From an uncultured Ruminococcus sp. (lineage in GTDB: Bacteria > Bacillota > Clostridia > Oscillospirales > Ruminococcaceae): DNA of 32,651 nucleotides. This document shows positions 1 through 7,382 of the stretch, one piece after another; the first letter of the stretch is position 1; each line of letters opens with the position of its first letter. The notes below the pieces were generated by a model. The model saw only the letters and a program-made list of their open reading frames with translations, was not told where the DNA came from and searched no databases. The position numbers were made by a program, and so were the translations under genes. The stretch is from the NCBI GenBank assembly GCA_946413815.1, contig CAMKMD010000045.1, positions 1 to 32,651 on the forward strand, written 5' to 3'.

Positions 1-54
1 ACGCCCTGCAAGAGAGGGCGTCCCTTTAATAGATATAGGTTTTTTGACAGTCTG

Positions 55-80
55 AAGGCAGGCGTTATGCCCTGCCTTTT
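55..80 (+). terminator. Intrinsic terminator of an upstream gene outside the window
   Basis: An 8-bp stem (AAGGCAGG with CCTGCCTT, 8-nt loop) is followed by a short T run, which fits termination of a plus-strand gene ending before the window. A second small hairpin (CGCCCT at 2-7 with AGGGCG at 15-20) lies just upstream and cannot be assigned to a gene. Confidence 0.55.
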
Positions 81-95
81 GTGTGTTATCCGGCA

Positions 96-128
96 CATAA
101 AAACCCCTGACCGCTGACGGTCAGGGGT
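96..128 (-). terminator. Terminator of the exopolysaccharide control operon
   Basis: A perfect 10-bp stem (103-112 with 119-128, 6-nt loop) is followed on the minus strand by TTTTTAT. It sits 7 nt after the stop codon of the phosphatase gene and closes the three-gene operon. Confidence 0.85.
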
Positions 129-134
129 AAGTAT

Positions 135-812
135 TTATATGCGGTATTTATCGAACATCCCATCCGATCTTGCGATATCCTCCGGCTTTGCCTTCTTCCG
201 GAGCAGATCCCAGTTCGGCCTGCGGTTTCCGGTATTGTGTGCATCGCTGCCGAAGGCGAAGCATTCATGGCTGCTGATCACCCGTTTTGCGAGCCGCTTT
301 TCCTTCCAGCTTCTGAAGGCCTCGTTATTGATCTGCATGATGGCGTTGGCGGAGAGGATGGTCTCCATCTCCTCCTTGCTGTAGTATTCAAGGTACCTGT
401 GCACGTGTGCAAGCATTACCCTGAGCCTGAATTCCGCTGCGATATTGTGTATCTCCTCCGACATCCAGCGCTCGTATGGCCTGTAGGGGAGCTCAAGCAG
501 GATGATCCTTGTGCCTTCTATGGCGAGCTTTTCGATGCCGTTCAGCTCCGAGATGCCGTGCTCTATTGCGACCTCAGCTCCGAGATGTACCTCCCGGAAA
601 GGGAGATTTTCCTTTATCTTCTCGTATGCGGCCTGTCTCTTTTCGAGGAAGGCCTCGATGCCCTTTTCACGGTGTGCATAGAAATGCGGTGTGGCGATGA
701 GCCTTTCGACGCCCTGCGCCTTCATCATCTGTGCCATTTCGGCAGACTGCTCTGCGTCCTTGGCGCCGTCATCGATGCCGGGGAGTATGTGGCAGTGGTA
801 TTCTGTCAGCAT
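135..812 (-). CDS. CpsB/YwqE-type tyrosine-protein phosphatase (PHP family)
   Basis: A 225-aa protein of the manganese-dependent PHP-fold phosphatases that dephosphorylate bacterial tyrosine kinases and so tune capsule or exopolysaccharide length. Visible hallmarks are the N-terminal metal motif HCHILPGIDDGA (residues 6-17), TPHFY near residue 41, the LAHVHRY segment and the C-terminal SDAHN motif. Length is close to the ~250 aa of CpsB/YwqE. The start codon directly abuts the stop codon of the upstream BY-kinase gene, so kinase and phosphatase are almost certainly co-transcribed and translationally coupled. The substrate is expected to be the Tyr cluster of that kinase (inference from family and context). 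Confidence 0.9.
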   Translation of the reverse strand: MLTEYHCHILPGIDDGAKDAEQSAEMAQMMKAQGVERLIATPHFYAHREKGIEAFLEKRQAAYEKIKENLPFREVHLGAEVAIEHGISELNGIEKLAIEGTRIILLELPYRPYERWMSEEIHNIAAEFRLRVMLAHVHRYLEYYSKEEMETILSANAIMQINNEAFRSWKEKRLAKRVISSHECFAFGSDAHNTGNRRPNWDLLRKKAKPEDIARSDGMFDKYRI

Positions 813-2429
813 TTATTTTTCTTCCTTCTTTGATTTGGTGCTTTTCTTGCTACTTCCTTCGCCGGACTTTGGCTTATCCTTTGAAGCGGATGTATCAGTG
901 GTTTCTTTAGTGCTTTCTTTAGTGGTTTCTTTCTTTGTCTTAAGGCTGAAATCATCAGATGAGGGCTTTGAGCCGTAGTAGCCGTAGCCGTAGCCGTTCT
1001 TGTAGTAGTTCTTGTTTTTGCCGAATTTGGAGCATATACCGTTCTTGAGCTTGATATCGTTTATAATGAAGCCGAGAAGGTTGAAGTTTGCAAACTCGAC
1101 CTTCTTGATAACATCGTCTACGTCCTCGAATGTGGTCCTTCTGTGGCGTACTACAAGGAAGAGGCCGGAGAGGAGCTTTGCAAGCTCCATGGCATCGGTA
1201 ACGATGTTTATCGGGGGAGTATCTATAACAATGATGTCATATTCCTTATCGAGGATATCAAGAGCCTCGCGCATATTCTCGGAAGCAAGGAGCTCCGAGG
1301 GATTGGGCGGTATAGGGCCTGCGGTCATGATATCGAGGTTGTCCATAACGTCTTTGTGGATACAGTCGTGGAGGTCGTTCATCCTGCTGATAGCGGAGGA
1401 GAGGCCTGTTCTGTTCGTAAGATCGAATATCCTGTGGATAACGCTCTTGCGCATATCTGCATCGATGAGCAGTACCTTGTTGCCGCCCTGTGCAAGAGCA
1501 ATGGCAATATTGGATGCGATCGTGGATTTTCCTTCATTGGGGGATGAGGAGGAGACTGCGAATATCTTTCTCTCCACCGTTGAAAGCGCGAAGGTAACGT
1601 TGGTACGTATGGACTTGTAGCTTTCCACGATGTGGAAGGGGACATCGGCGTCCGTGAGCTTGATATGCCCGTCTACTTCGGACTTGCGGTTCTTCTTCTT
1701 TCCCTCTTCCATGTGCTGGATCTCGCCTATGATAGCCTTCTTGTACTGGCTGCTGAGAGTATCGGGATCCTTGACTGTGTTATCGAAGAAATCGATTATG
1801 AATATCAGCATGGTGATGAGCATGAAAGCTGCTGCCATGCCCATTGCCGTATTCTTGGGAACATTCGGGGCTACCGGGGTGTTGTAAACCTTTGCGGTAT
1901 CGATGGTATTGATGGAGCCTACGCCTACCGCATCCTCAACGTACTGAGGAGCGACCTTTGTGAGGTTGTTGCAGACAGCAGCTGCGAGTGCGGCATTCTT
2001 TGTCGTGGCAACGAGCTTGACGGCGGAGGTGTCTGTAACGGCTGAGATGTTTATGCAGCTGCGGAGGGAGGCAGGTCTGATGCTGCCGTCGGGGGCAAGC
2101 TGGAAATTCTCGGAGAGGACATCCTGGTTGAACTGCTTCTGGAGTTCCTCGCCGACTGCGTTCATAACAGCATCGTCCTTCAGTACCTCCATGTAGGTGT
2201 TAACGAGCTGCTTTGAATTGCTGATGTTGTTTACGGCGTTGCCGTTCTCAACGATGCCGGTATAGCTCTGTACATACATGGTGATATGGGATGAATACTC
2301 AAGGGGGAGCATCTGCTTTGAGAAGGCATAGGCTCCTGCGCCGCCGAGTATAGTTATCAGGATTATTATCCATATATGGCTGAGCAGTAAGTGTATGATA
2401 TCCTTTATAGAATAGGTATTATTGTCCAT
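813..2429 (-). CDS. Fused Wzz-domain / BY-family tyrosine kinase (chain-length regulator)
   Basis: A 538-aa protein with both halves of the polysaccharide co-polymerase system in one chain. Residues 1-215 form a Wzz domain with membrane segments near 18-36 and 196-215 and an extracytoplasmic loop between them. Residues about 265-470 are the BY-kinase, with Walker A SSPNEGKST (295-303), Walker A' VLLIDADMR (319-327) and Walker B DIIVIDTPP (398-406). A tyrosine cluster follows at 475-485 (six Tyr in 11 residues), the usual autophosphorylation tail. A Ser/Thr/Lys-rich extension of about 40 residues then ends the protein, which is unusual because BY-kinases commonly stop at the Tyr cluster. Many Gram-positive systems split these domains over two genes. 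It lies between the dehydratase (31-nt gap) and the phosphatase (no gap). Confidence 0.92.
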   Translation of the reverse strand: MDNNTYSIKDIIHLLLSHIWIIILITILGGAGAYAFSKQMLPLEYSSHITMYVQSYTGIVENGNAVNNISNSKQLVNTYMEVLKDDAVMNAVGEELQKQFNQDVLSENFQLAPDGSIRPASLRSCINISAVTDTSAVKLVATTKNAALAAAVCNNLTKVAPQYVEDAVGVGSINTIDTAKVYNTPVAPNVPKNTAMGMAAAFMLITMLIFIIDFFDNTVKDPDTLSSQYKKAIIGEIQHMEEGKKKNRKSEVDGHIKLTDADVPFHIVESYKSIRTNVTFALSTVERKIFAVSSSSPNEGKSTIASNIAIALAQGGNKVLLIDADMRKSVIHRIFDLTNRTGLSSAISRMNDLHDCIHKDVMDNLDIMTAGPIPPNPSELLASENMREALDILDKEYDIIVIDTPPINIVTDAMELAKLLSGLFLVVRHRRTTFEDVDDVIKKVEFANFNLLGFIINDIKLKNGICSKFGKNKNYYKNGYGYGYYGSKPSSDDFSLKTKKETTKESTKETTDTSASKDKPKSGEGSSKKSTKSKKEEK

Positions 2430-2460
2430 TGGTGATCATCCTTTCATACGACAGTGTCTG

Positions 2461-4377
2461 TCATGCTGTCACAAGATACTGATTGTTGTATTCCTCAGGT
2501 GTCACGAATGTTGGCACCATTTTATGGAGAGCTGCTGCAGTGAGAGCAGCATCGTTTGTCTTGGCCGCATCACGCAGGTTCGTGAGGTCGTGGATGAAGG
2601 ACTCCGGTTCGATCTCTATCTGCTTGCCGATGAAGATGAGCTTGTTGTTTGTCTTCTGGAGGCCCTCCTCATTCATAAGGAGCTCTTCCTTTATCTTCTC
2701 GCCGGGGCGGAGACCTGTGAATTCTATCTTGACATCCTTGTAGGGCACCTTGCCGTACATACGGATAAGGTTCTCTGCAAGGGTGACGATCTTGACGGGC
2801 TGACCCATATCAAGGACGAATATCTCTCCGCCGTGAGCGATGGCTGCGGCTTCCATAACGAGGCTTACTGCCTCAGGGATAGTCATGAAGTATCTTACGA
2901 TATCGGGATGAGTTACGGTCACAGGTCTTCCTGCTTCTATCTGGCGCTTGAATATGGGTATTACAGAGCCGTTGGAGCCGAGCACATTGCCGAAGCGTGT
3001 GGTAACGAATTCGGTGTGGCAGTCGGGCTGTTGTGAGAGGTACTGTACTATCATCTCGCAGCAGCGCTTGGAAGCGCCCATTACGTTGGTGGGGTTTACA
3101 GCCTTGTCTGTGGATACCATTACAAAGGTCTCAACATTGTGGAACTGTGCAAGGGTGGCTGTATTGAATGTGCCGATGACGTTATTCTTGATGGCCTCCA
3201 TGGGGCTGTCCTCCATGAGGGGGACGTGCTTGTGGGCAGCGGCGTGGAAAACGATATCGGGCTTGAATTTACGGAAGATCTGATCCATCCGGAAATAATC
3301 CCTGACTGAGGCTATCCTTACCACGAGATCGAGGTCGGTGCCGTATTCCATGCGGAGCTCCTGCTGTATGTCATAGGCGTAGTTCTCGCAGATATCAACG
3401 ATGATTATCTGTCTGGGGTGGTACTTGGCTATCTGACGGACGAGCTCTGAACCGATGGAGCCGCCTCCGCCTGTTACCATGCAGACCTTTCCGCCGATGA
3501 ATTCCTTGATATCCTTGTTGTCGAACCTGATGGGCTCTCTGCCGAGGAGGTCCTCCACCTTGATGTCACGAACCTGACCGAGCAGGCTGGGGTTGGCCTC
3601 GTCGAAGATGAGGTTTCCGATGAAGGGGATGACCTTTACCGGTACATCAGTCTTGGAGCAGATGTCAAGTATCCTCTTTCTCTCCTCCTCAAGGCAGGAG
3701 GGGATGCAGAAGATGATCTGCTCTATGTCCATCTCATCGACGAACTTCTGTATCTCGTATGTGGTGCCGACTATCTGTACGTCATGTACGAACTGCCCGA
3801 GTTTTTCGGGGGCATCGTCTATTATGCAGACAGGATCGAACATGGCTGAGCGCTTGTCTGCGGAATAGGGGGAGGTCTGCGCATTGTGTATCTCCTTCAG
3901 GAGCATTCGGCAGGCCTGTCCGCCGCCTATCATCATTGTTCTCTTGTACTTGGCCTCAGCCTTTCCCACATTCGTGAGCTCTATGAAGGTCGTCTTGAAT
4001 ATGAGTCTGAAGGCGCAGATGCCGATTATTATCAGGGAGGTATGCAGCACGGTGAAACGCAGGTGTACCTCGTTGTGCAGTATGAATATGAATGCACAGG
4101 ATACCGCAATGCCGGTCAGTACACCGTTGACACAGGACAGATAGTCCTTAGAGTTGAAATACCTCCACAGCTTGTTGTAGGCTCCGAAGATAAACAGACC
4201 TCCGAAGCAGGTTATGACCGAAACGATAAGCGTGATCAGAAGCGAATGATTCGTGACCCCGTCATTCAGTGCTGTCAGAATAAAATTTGAGATAAGTCCT
4301 GCGATGGCTACGATAAATGCATCGGCTACCGCAAGCATGATTTTCCGGAACTTGAACTTACATAATGTCTGTTTCAT
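2461..4377 (-). CDS. Membrane nucleotide-sugar 4,6-dehydratase (CapD/PglF/FlaA1-like)
   Basis: A 638-aa polysaccharide biosynthesis protein. Four hydrophobic segments lie in residues 13-130, followed by a CoA-binding-like Rossmann region (about 145-270) and an extended short-chain dehydrogenase domain from 298 with NAD motif TGGGGSIG (302-309). In the catalytic stretch STDKAVNPTNVMGASKR (422-438) Met occupies the usual Tyr position before the Lys. That replacement is normal for membrane-bound UDP-GlcNAc 4,6-dehydratases of the PglF type and does not mean inactivity. The likely reaction is UDP-GlcNAc to the 4-keto-6-deoxy sugar at the inner membrane face, feeding surface glycan synthesis; the exact sugar nucleotide is unknown. 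It is the first gene of the operon. Confidence 0.92.
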   Translation of the reverse strand: MKQTLCKFKFRKIMLAVADAFIVAIAGLISNFILTALNDGVTNHSLLITLIVSVITCFGGLFIFGAYNKLWRYFNSKDYLSCVNGVLTGIAVSCAFIFILHNEVHLRFTVLHTSLIIIGICAFRLIFKTTFIELTNVGKAEAKYKRTMMIGGGQACRMLLKEIHNAQTSPYSADKRSAMFDPVCIIDDAPEKLGQFVHDVQIVGTTYEIQKFVDEMDIEQIIFCIPSCLEEERKRILDICSKTDVPVKVIPFIGNLIFDEANPSLLGQVRDIKVEDLLGREPIRFDNKDIKEFIGGKVCMVTGGGGSIGSELVRQIAKYHPRQIIIVDICENYAYDIQQELRMEYGTDLDLVVRIASVRDYFRMDQIFRKFKPDIVFHAAAHKHVPLMEDSPMEAIKNNVIGTFNTATLAQFHNVETFVMVSTDKAVNPTNVMGASKRCCEMIVQYLSQQPDCHTEFVTTRFGNVLGSNGSVIPIFKRQIEAGRPVTVTHPDIVRYFMTIPEAVSLVMEAAAIAHGGEIFVLDMGQPVKIVTLAENLIRMYGKVPYKDVKIEFTGLRPGEKIKEELLMNEEGLQKTNNKLIFIGKQIEIEPESFIHDLTNLRDAAKTNDAALTAAALHKMVPTFVTPEEYNNQYLVTA

Positions 4378-4556
4378 ATACTTTCACTCACCCTTTATTT
4401 TCATCCACGGCAGAATAACACAGGATCCGCCTGCGGCCTGATATGTACAGCCGCCCCTGTGCATCACTGCCTTTACCCTTGTCCGGAGCCCTCTCTTATT
4501 TTTTTATAACTCCGGTTTTTATGTTCTTCATGTCACCTTCATGAGGTTAATCCTAT
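4378..4556 (-). promoter_or_regulatory. Long 5' leader of the exopolysaccharide operon
   Basis: About 180 nt separate the predicted transcription start from the dehydratase ATG. On the minus strand the leader holds a CCGGAG...CTCCGG hairpin with an A/T-rich loop of ~21 nt, then a second fold closed by CACAGG...CCTGTG containing an inner GGC/GCC stem. No riboswitch class could be matched by eye. The RBS is a GGGTGAG stretch before the ATG. Confidence 0.4.
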
Positions 4557-4563
4557 ATATATA

Positions 4564-4592
4564 AGTATATAAGAATTTTAATCATTTGTCAA
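4564..4592 (-). promoter_or_regulatory. SigA-type promoter of the exopolysaccharide operon
   Basis: TTGACA (4587-4592, minus strand), a 17-nt spacer and TATACT (4564-4569) lie in very A/T-rich DNA. The rest of the 4378-4762 gap holds the leader, a weak TGACA/TGTCA inverted repeat (4660-4675) and the terminator of the next gene. Confidence 0.8.
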
Positions 4593-4690
4593 TATTAATT
4601 TTAGCATTAAGTTGCTTTTTCTTATAGTTTTTTCCGTTAGTGGCGATGTTGTCCGCTGTTGACATCAAAGTGTCAGAAAATGTCCGGTAT

Positions 4691-4724
4691 AACAAGAAAT
4701 GCGGCACATTCAGATGCACCGCAT
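4691..4724 (-). terminator. Terminator downstream of the small membrane protein gene
   Basis: ATGCGG pairs with CCGCAT (outer stem 4699-4704 / 4719-4724, further pairing inside with two mismatches), followed on the minus strand by ATTTCTTGTT. Confidence 0.55.
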
Positions 4725-4762
4725 GATATTGAATATCTTTATACATAACCGGCCGCAGTTTT

Positions 4763-5236
4763 TCAGAAAAGTGATATTCCGGCCTTTGCTGTAAGGCTTA
4801 CTACAGTCATGATTATTCCTGCAAGGAGCACGCCGAGAAGTACGGCAAGAGTGCTCTTTTTGAAGCCGAAATCAAGTATGCTTGCTGCGAGAGTGCCTGT
4901 CCATGCGCCTGTGCCGGGAAGGGGGATGCCCACGAAGAGGAGGAGAGCCCAGAAAGTGCCTCTGCCGGCCTTTTCCTGGAGCTTTTCGCCGCCCTTGTGT
5001 CCTTTCTCAAGGCACCATGTGAAGAACTTGCCTATATAGGGCTTATCCTTGCCCCATTCAAGTATCTTTCTTGCGAAGAGATATATGAATGGGACGGGTA
5101 TCATATTTCCTATCATGCAGATGATAAGGCACTGCTGCCAGGGTATACCGGCAGCTGTTCCGTAGGGTACGGCACCTCTCAGCTCGACGAGGGGTACCAT
5201 TGATATGATAAACATGATGATGTAATGCTTTAACAT
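4763..5236 (-). CDS. Small integral membrane protein of the 'small multi-drug export' family (COG2426-like)
   Basis: A 157-aa, strongly hydrophobic protein with about four membrane segments. The N-terminal signature PLVELRGAVPYG and the later GIPLPGTGAWTG are typical of the small multi-drug export family (PF06695), a name with little experimental backing. The start is placed at the second in-frame ATG (5236) because the AAAGGAG box is 7 nt before it but only 1 nt before the first ATG (5242). It is a single-gene unit with its own promoter and terminator. Transport function is a family label, not shown. Confidence 0.82.
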   Translation of the reverse strand: MLKHYIIMFIISMVPLVELRGAVPYGTAAGIPWQQCLIICMIGNMIPVPFIYLFARKILEWGKDKPYIGKFFTWCLEKGHKGGEKLQEKAGRGTFWALLLFVGIPLPGTGAWTGTLAASILDFGFKKSTLAVLLGVLLAGIIMTVVSLTAKAGISLF

Positions 5237-5266
5237 AGTCATTCTCCTTTAAACTCAGATGCTATA

Positions 5267-5295
5267 ATTATCTCACATATCAGCCGCAAAGTCAA
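5267..5295 (-). promoter_or_regulatory. Promoter of the small membrane protein gene
   Basis: TTGACT (5290-5295, minus strand), a 17-nt spacer and GATAAT (5267-5272), about 30 nt before the start codon. Confidence 0.65.
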
Positions 5296-5450
5296 GATTA
5301 TTTGCATAATACGGCATTTTCAACAAAATACTGCCGGAAGGTACTGGTTTCGGCGGTATATACGGCAACTTATCGCAGGACAGCCGCAGATTCCGACATT
5401 TTCCGCAGAGGGATGAGGGTATAATGGGTATTGAAAAAGGAGGTATAAAC

Positions 5451-5756
5451 ATGGGAATAGATATAAGGAGCGAGAACGGCGCGGCTATCGCTGTTCTCAG
5501 CGGCGAGATAGACCACCATTCCGCAAGGGATATGCGGGCAGAGCTGGACAGGTTCATAATCACCATGCAGCCGGAGCTCATGGCCATGGACTTCGGCGGG
5601 ATAACCTTTATGGACAGCTCGGGGGTCGGGCTCATCATGGGACGCAGCAAGCTTCTGCGGGAGTGCGGCGGCAGGCTCGAGATACACAATCCGCAGCCCT
5701 ATATCCGGAGAGTGCTGAAGCTCTCGGGGCTTGAGCGGATAGTAAAGATAAGATGA
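5451..5756 (+). CDS. spoIIAA: Anti-anti-sigma factor SpoIIAA (STAS domain)
   Basis: A 101-aa single STAS domain. The motif MDSSGVGLIMGR contains the serine that SpoIIAB phosphorylates. Unphosphorylated SpoIIAA binds SpoIIAB and releases SigF, starting forespore gene expression. The start is taken at 5451 because AAAGGAGG lies 7 nt upstream; an earlier ATG at 5424 lacks such a site. A TATAAT-like box at 5420-5425 lies just upstream but has no good -35. The order spoIIAA-spoIIAB-sigF is that of the classical spoIIA operon. Confidence 0.93.
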   Translation: MGIDIRSENGAAIAVLSGEIDHHSARDMRAELDRFIITMQPELMAMDFGGITFMDSSGVGLIMGRSKLLRECGGRLEIHNPQPYIRRVLKLSGLERIVKIR

Positions 5757-5772
5757 TAACAAGGAGGAGATC

Positions 5773-6210
5773 ATGGAAGTAATCAATGAGATAAGATTCA
5801 GTATGCCTTCGCTGTCAGTGAACGAGGCGGCGGCAAGAGCAGTGGTATCGGCATTCATGACCCAGGCCGACCCGACTGTCGAGGAGCTGTCCGATGTGAG
5901 GACGGCTGTATCGGAGGCGGTGACGAACGCCATAGTACACGGCTACAGAGGAACAAAGGGAAAGGTGGAGCTGACGGTGAAGCTGCTTGCCGGAAGGGAG
6001 ATATACATCCGTGTGAAGGATGCCGGATGCGGCATAGAGGATGTGGAGAAGGCTATGGAGCCGCTCTATACTACAGCGCCGGAGGAGGAACGCTCCGGAC
6101 TGGGCTTCTCGGTCATGTCATCATTTATGGACAGGCTCTCCGTCCGCAGCAAGGTGGGAAGGGGTACAACAGTCACCATGCGCAAGAGGCTTGCCGCCCA
6201 TGATGACTGA
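5773..6210 (+). CDS. spoIIAB: Anti-sigma F factor / serine kinase SpoIIAB
   Basis: A 145-aa GHKL-type ATPase that holds SigF inactive and phosphorylates SpoIIAA. The N box EAVTNAIVHGYRG (about residues 50-62), DAGCGIED and the G box GLGFSVMSSFMD are all visible, and the length matches the ~146 aa of the Bacillus protein. A strong AAGGAGGAG site precedes the ATG. Its stop codon overlaps the start of sigF, which fits stoichiometric synthesis of the anti-sigma factor and its sigma factor. Confidence 0.95.
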   Translation: MEVINEIRFSMPSLSVNEAAARAVVSAFMTQADPTVEELSDVRTAVSEAVTNAIVHGYRGTKGKVELTVKLLAGREIYIRVKDAGCGIEDVEKAMEPLYTTAPEEERSGLGFSVMSSFMDRLSVRSKVGRGTTVTMRKRLAAHDD

Positions 6211-6868
6211 GACAAAGGCGCCTGCCGCCGAGGACAACCTTGGGCTCGTCCACCTCTGCGCAAACCGCTTCCGCAACCGCGGCATAGAGTATGAGGAGCT
6301 CTACTCCGCCGGCTGTCTCGGGCTCGTCAAGGCGGTGAGGGCCTTTGACACGAGCAGGGGAGTGCAGTTCTCTACCTATGCCGTTCCCGTCATACTCGGT
6401 GAGATAAAGCGCCTTTTCCGGGATGGGGGCAGCGTGCGGGTAAGCCGCAGCCTTAAAGAGCTCTCCATGAGGATACAGCGGCTTAGTGAGGAGATAAGAC
6501 AGAATGCAGGCCGTGAGCCGGCAGTGTCTGAGCTTGCGGAGCTGTCCGGCGAGACTCCGGAGGCGGTAGCGGAGGCTCTTTGTGTGAGTCAGCCGGTGCT
6601 GTCCCTCACCTCAGCCCGTGAAGGGGACGATGAGGGCGGGCAGCTGGATATACCCGTTGAGGCTCCGGATGAGGCCATAACGGACAGGCTCGCTCTCCGT
6701 CAGCTCATGGGTGCCCTTCCCGAAAGCGACCGTACTCTGCTTGAGCTGAGATACTTCCGCAGGCTCACTCAGTCGAAAACGGCTGCTGTACTCGGTATGA
6801 CTCAGGTGCAGGTATCAAGGCGCGAAAAAAAGCTCCTCACGCAGCTGCGGAAGGAGCTTCTCGGTTAG
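6200..6868 (+). CDS. sigF: Forespore sigma factor SigF
   Basis: A 222-aa sigma-70 family protein of the SigF/SigG/SigB group. Region 2 is seen in YSAGCLGLVKAVRAFD and FSTYAVPVILGEIKR, region 3 around REPAVSELAELSG, and the region 4 helix-turn-helix in LTQSKTAAVLGMTQVQVSRREKKLL. Tandem ATG codons at 6200 and 6203 both lie within the end of spoIIAB; AAGAGG at 6184-6189 favours 6200. The open frame extends back to 6041, but that part only shadows spoIIAB. The last codons also encode a minus-strand terminator for the converging gene. Confidence 0.93.
   Translation: MMTETKAPAAEDNLGLVHLCANRFRNRGIEYEELYSAGCLGLVKAVRAFDTSRGVQFSTYAVPVILGEIKRLFRDGGSVRVSRSLKELSMRIQRLSEEIRQNAGREPAVSELAELSGETPEAVAEALCVSQPVLSLTSAREGDDEGGQLDIPVEAPDEAITDRLALRQLMGALPESDRTLLELRYFRRLTQSKTAAVLGMTQVQVSRREKKLLTQLRKELLG
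6824..6859 (-). terminator. Minus-strand terminator embedded in the sigF coding end
   Basis: AAGCTCCT (6830-6837) pairs with AGGAGCTT (6852-6859), with an inner GCAGCTGC palindrome. On the minus strand seven T follow. It lies 12 nt past the stop of the XRE-family gene, entirely inside the sigF frame. Confidence 0.75.
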
Positions 6869-6870
6869 GC

Positions 6871-7314
6871 TCAGTTCTCTTTCCAATGAGAAAGGCTGGG
6901 AAGGAGCTGAGAGAAGTAGGTACGCACCTCTTCCGGCGAACGGTCGGGGCCGGAGAAATGCTCTGCAAGGTAGTCGATGAGCTGTTCCATGGAGCTGTAG
7001 GCGAATCTGCCGTCGGTATAGCACCATTTGCAGTACTCCTCATTGAAGGAGCCGTCGGGCTCGCGGCTGAGCGTAGTATCATCGAGTGGCATACCGCAGC
7101 ACTGACATATCAGCTTTCTCGGTGAGCCCAGCAGAGTGTTGATGGAGACATCGAAAAGCGCCGAGAGCAGCTTCAGGGTCTCGGTGCCGGGGACGGTCTC
7201 GCCTGTCTCCCAGCGTGATACTGCCTGACGGGTAACGAAGACCTTTCCGGCAAGCTCCTCCTGAGAGAGACCTTTCTTTGTGCGCAGTTCCAGTATGATA
7301 TCCTTTGTGGACAT
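6871..7314 (-). CDS. XRE-family regulator with C-terminal zinc-ribbon domain
   Basis: A 147-aa protein. The N-terminal ~60 residues are a Cro/C1-type helix-turn-helix (KKGLSQEELAGKVFVTRQAVSRWE). The C-terminal half begins with CQCCGMPL and continues to EEYCKWCYTDG, the Cys pattern of the putative zinc-ribbon domain often found alone or fused to such HTHs in Clostridia. The start is set at 7314: GAGGTG is 6 nt upstream, and the promoter -10 box overlaps the earlier ATG codons. The target is unknown; the protein may sense metal or redox state through the Cys cluster (inference). It converges with sigF, leaving only 2 nt between stop codons. Confidence 0.85.
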   Translation of the reverse strand: MSTKDIILELRTKKGLSQEELAGKVFVTRQAVSRWETGETVPGTETLKLLSALFDVSINTLLGSPRKLICQCCGMPLDDTTLSREPDGSFNEEYCKWCYTDGRFAYSSMEQLIDYLAEHFSGPDRSPEEVRTYFSQLLPSLSHWKEN

Positions 7315-7332
7315 ATTCATCACCTCAGTCAT

Positions 7333-7361
7333 ATTATATCATGGTACGATACGGAGCGCAA
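7333..7361 (-). promoter_or_regulatory. Promoter giving a near-leaderless mRNA for the XRE regulator
   Basis: TTGCGC (7356-7361, minus strand), a 17-nt spacer and TATAAT (7333-7338). The expected start near 7326 coincides with the GAGGTG ribosome site, leaving a leader of about 12 nt. Confidence 0.6.
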
Positions 7362-7382
7362 GCAACTCCCTGTTGCGCGGGA

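Noticed and set aside
42..49. TTGACA near the window start as a plus-strand promoter
   Set aside because: No -10 at the right distance and a terminator hairpin follows directly.
4763..5242. First in-frame ATG (5242) as start of the small membrane protein
   Set aside because: It lies 1 nt after the Shine-Dalgarno box; the ATG at 5236 has normal spacing.
6041..6199. Upstream extension of the sigF frame
   Set aside because: Lies in spoIIAB coding sequence; sigma factor homology begins after 6200.
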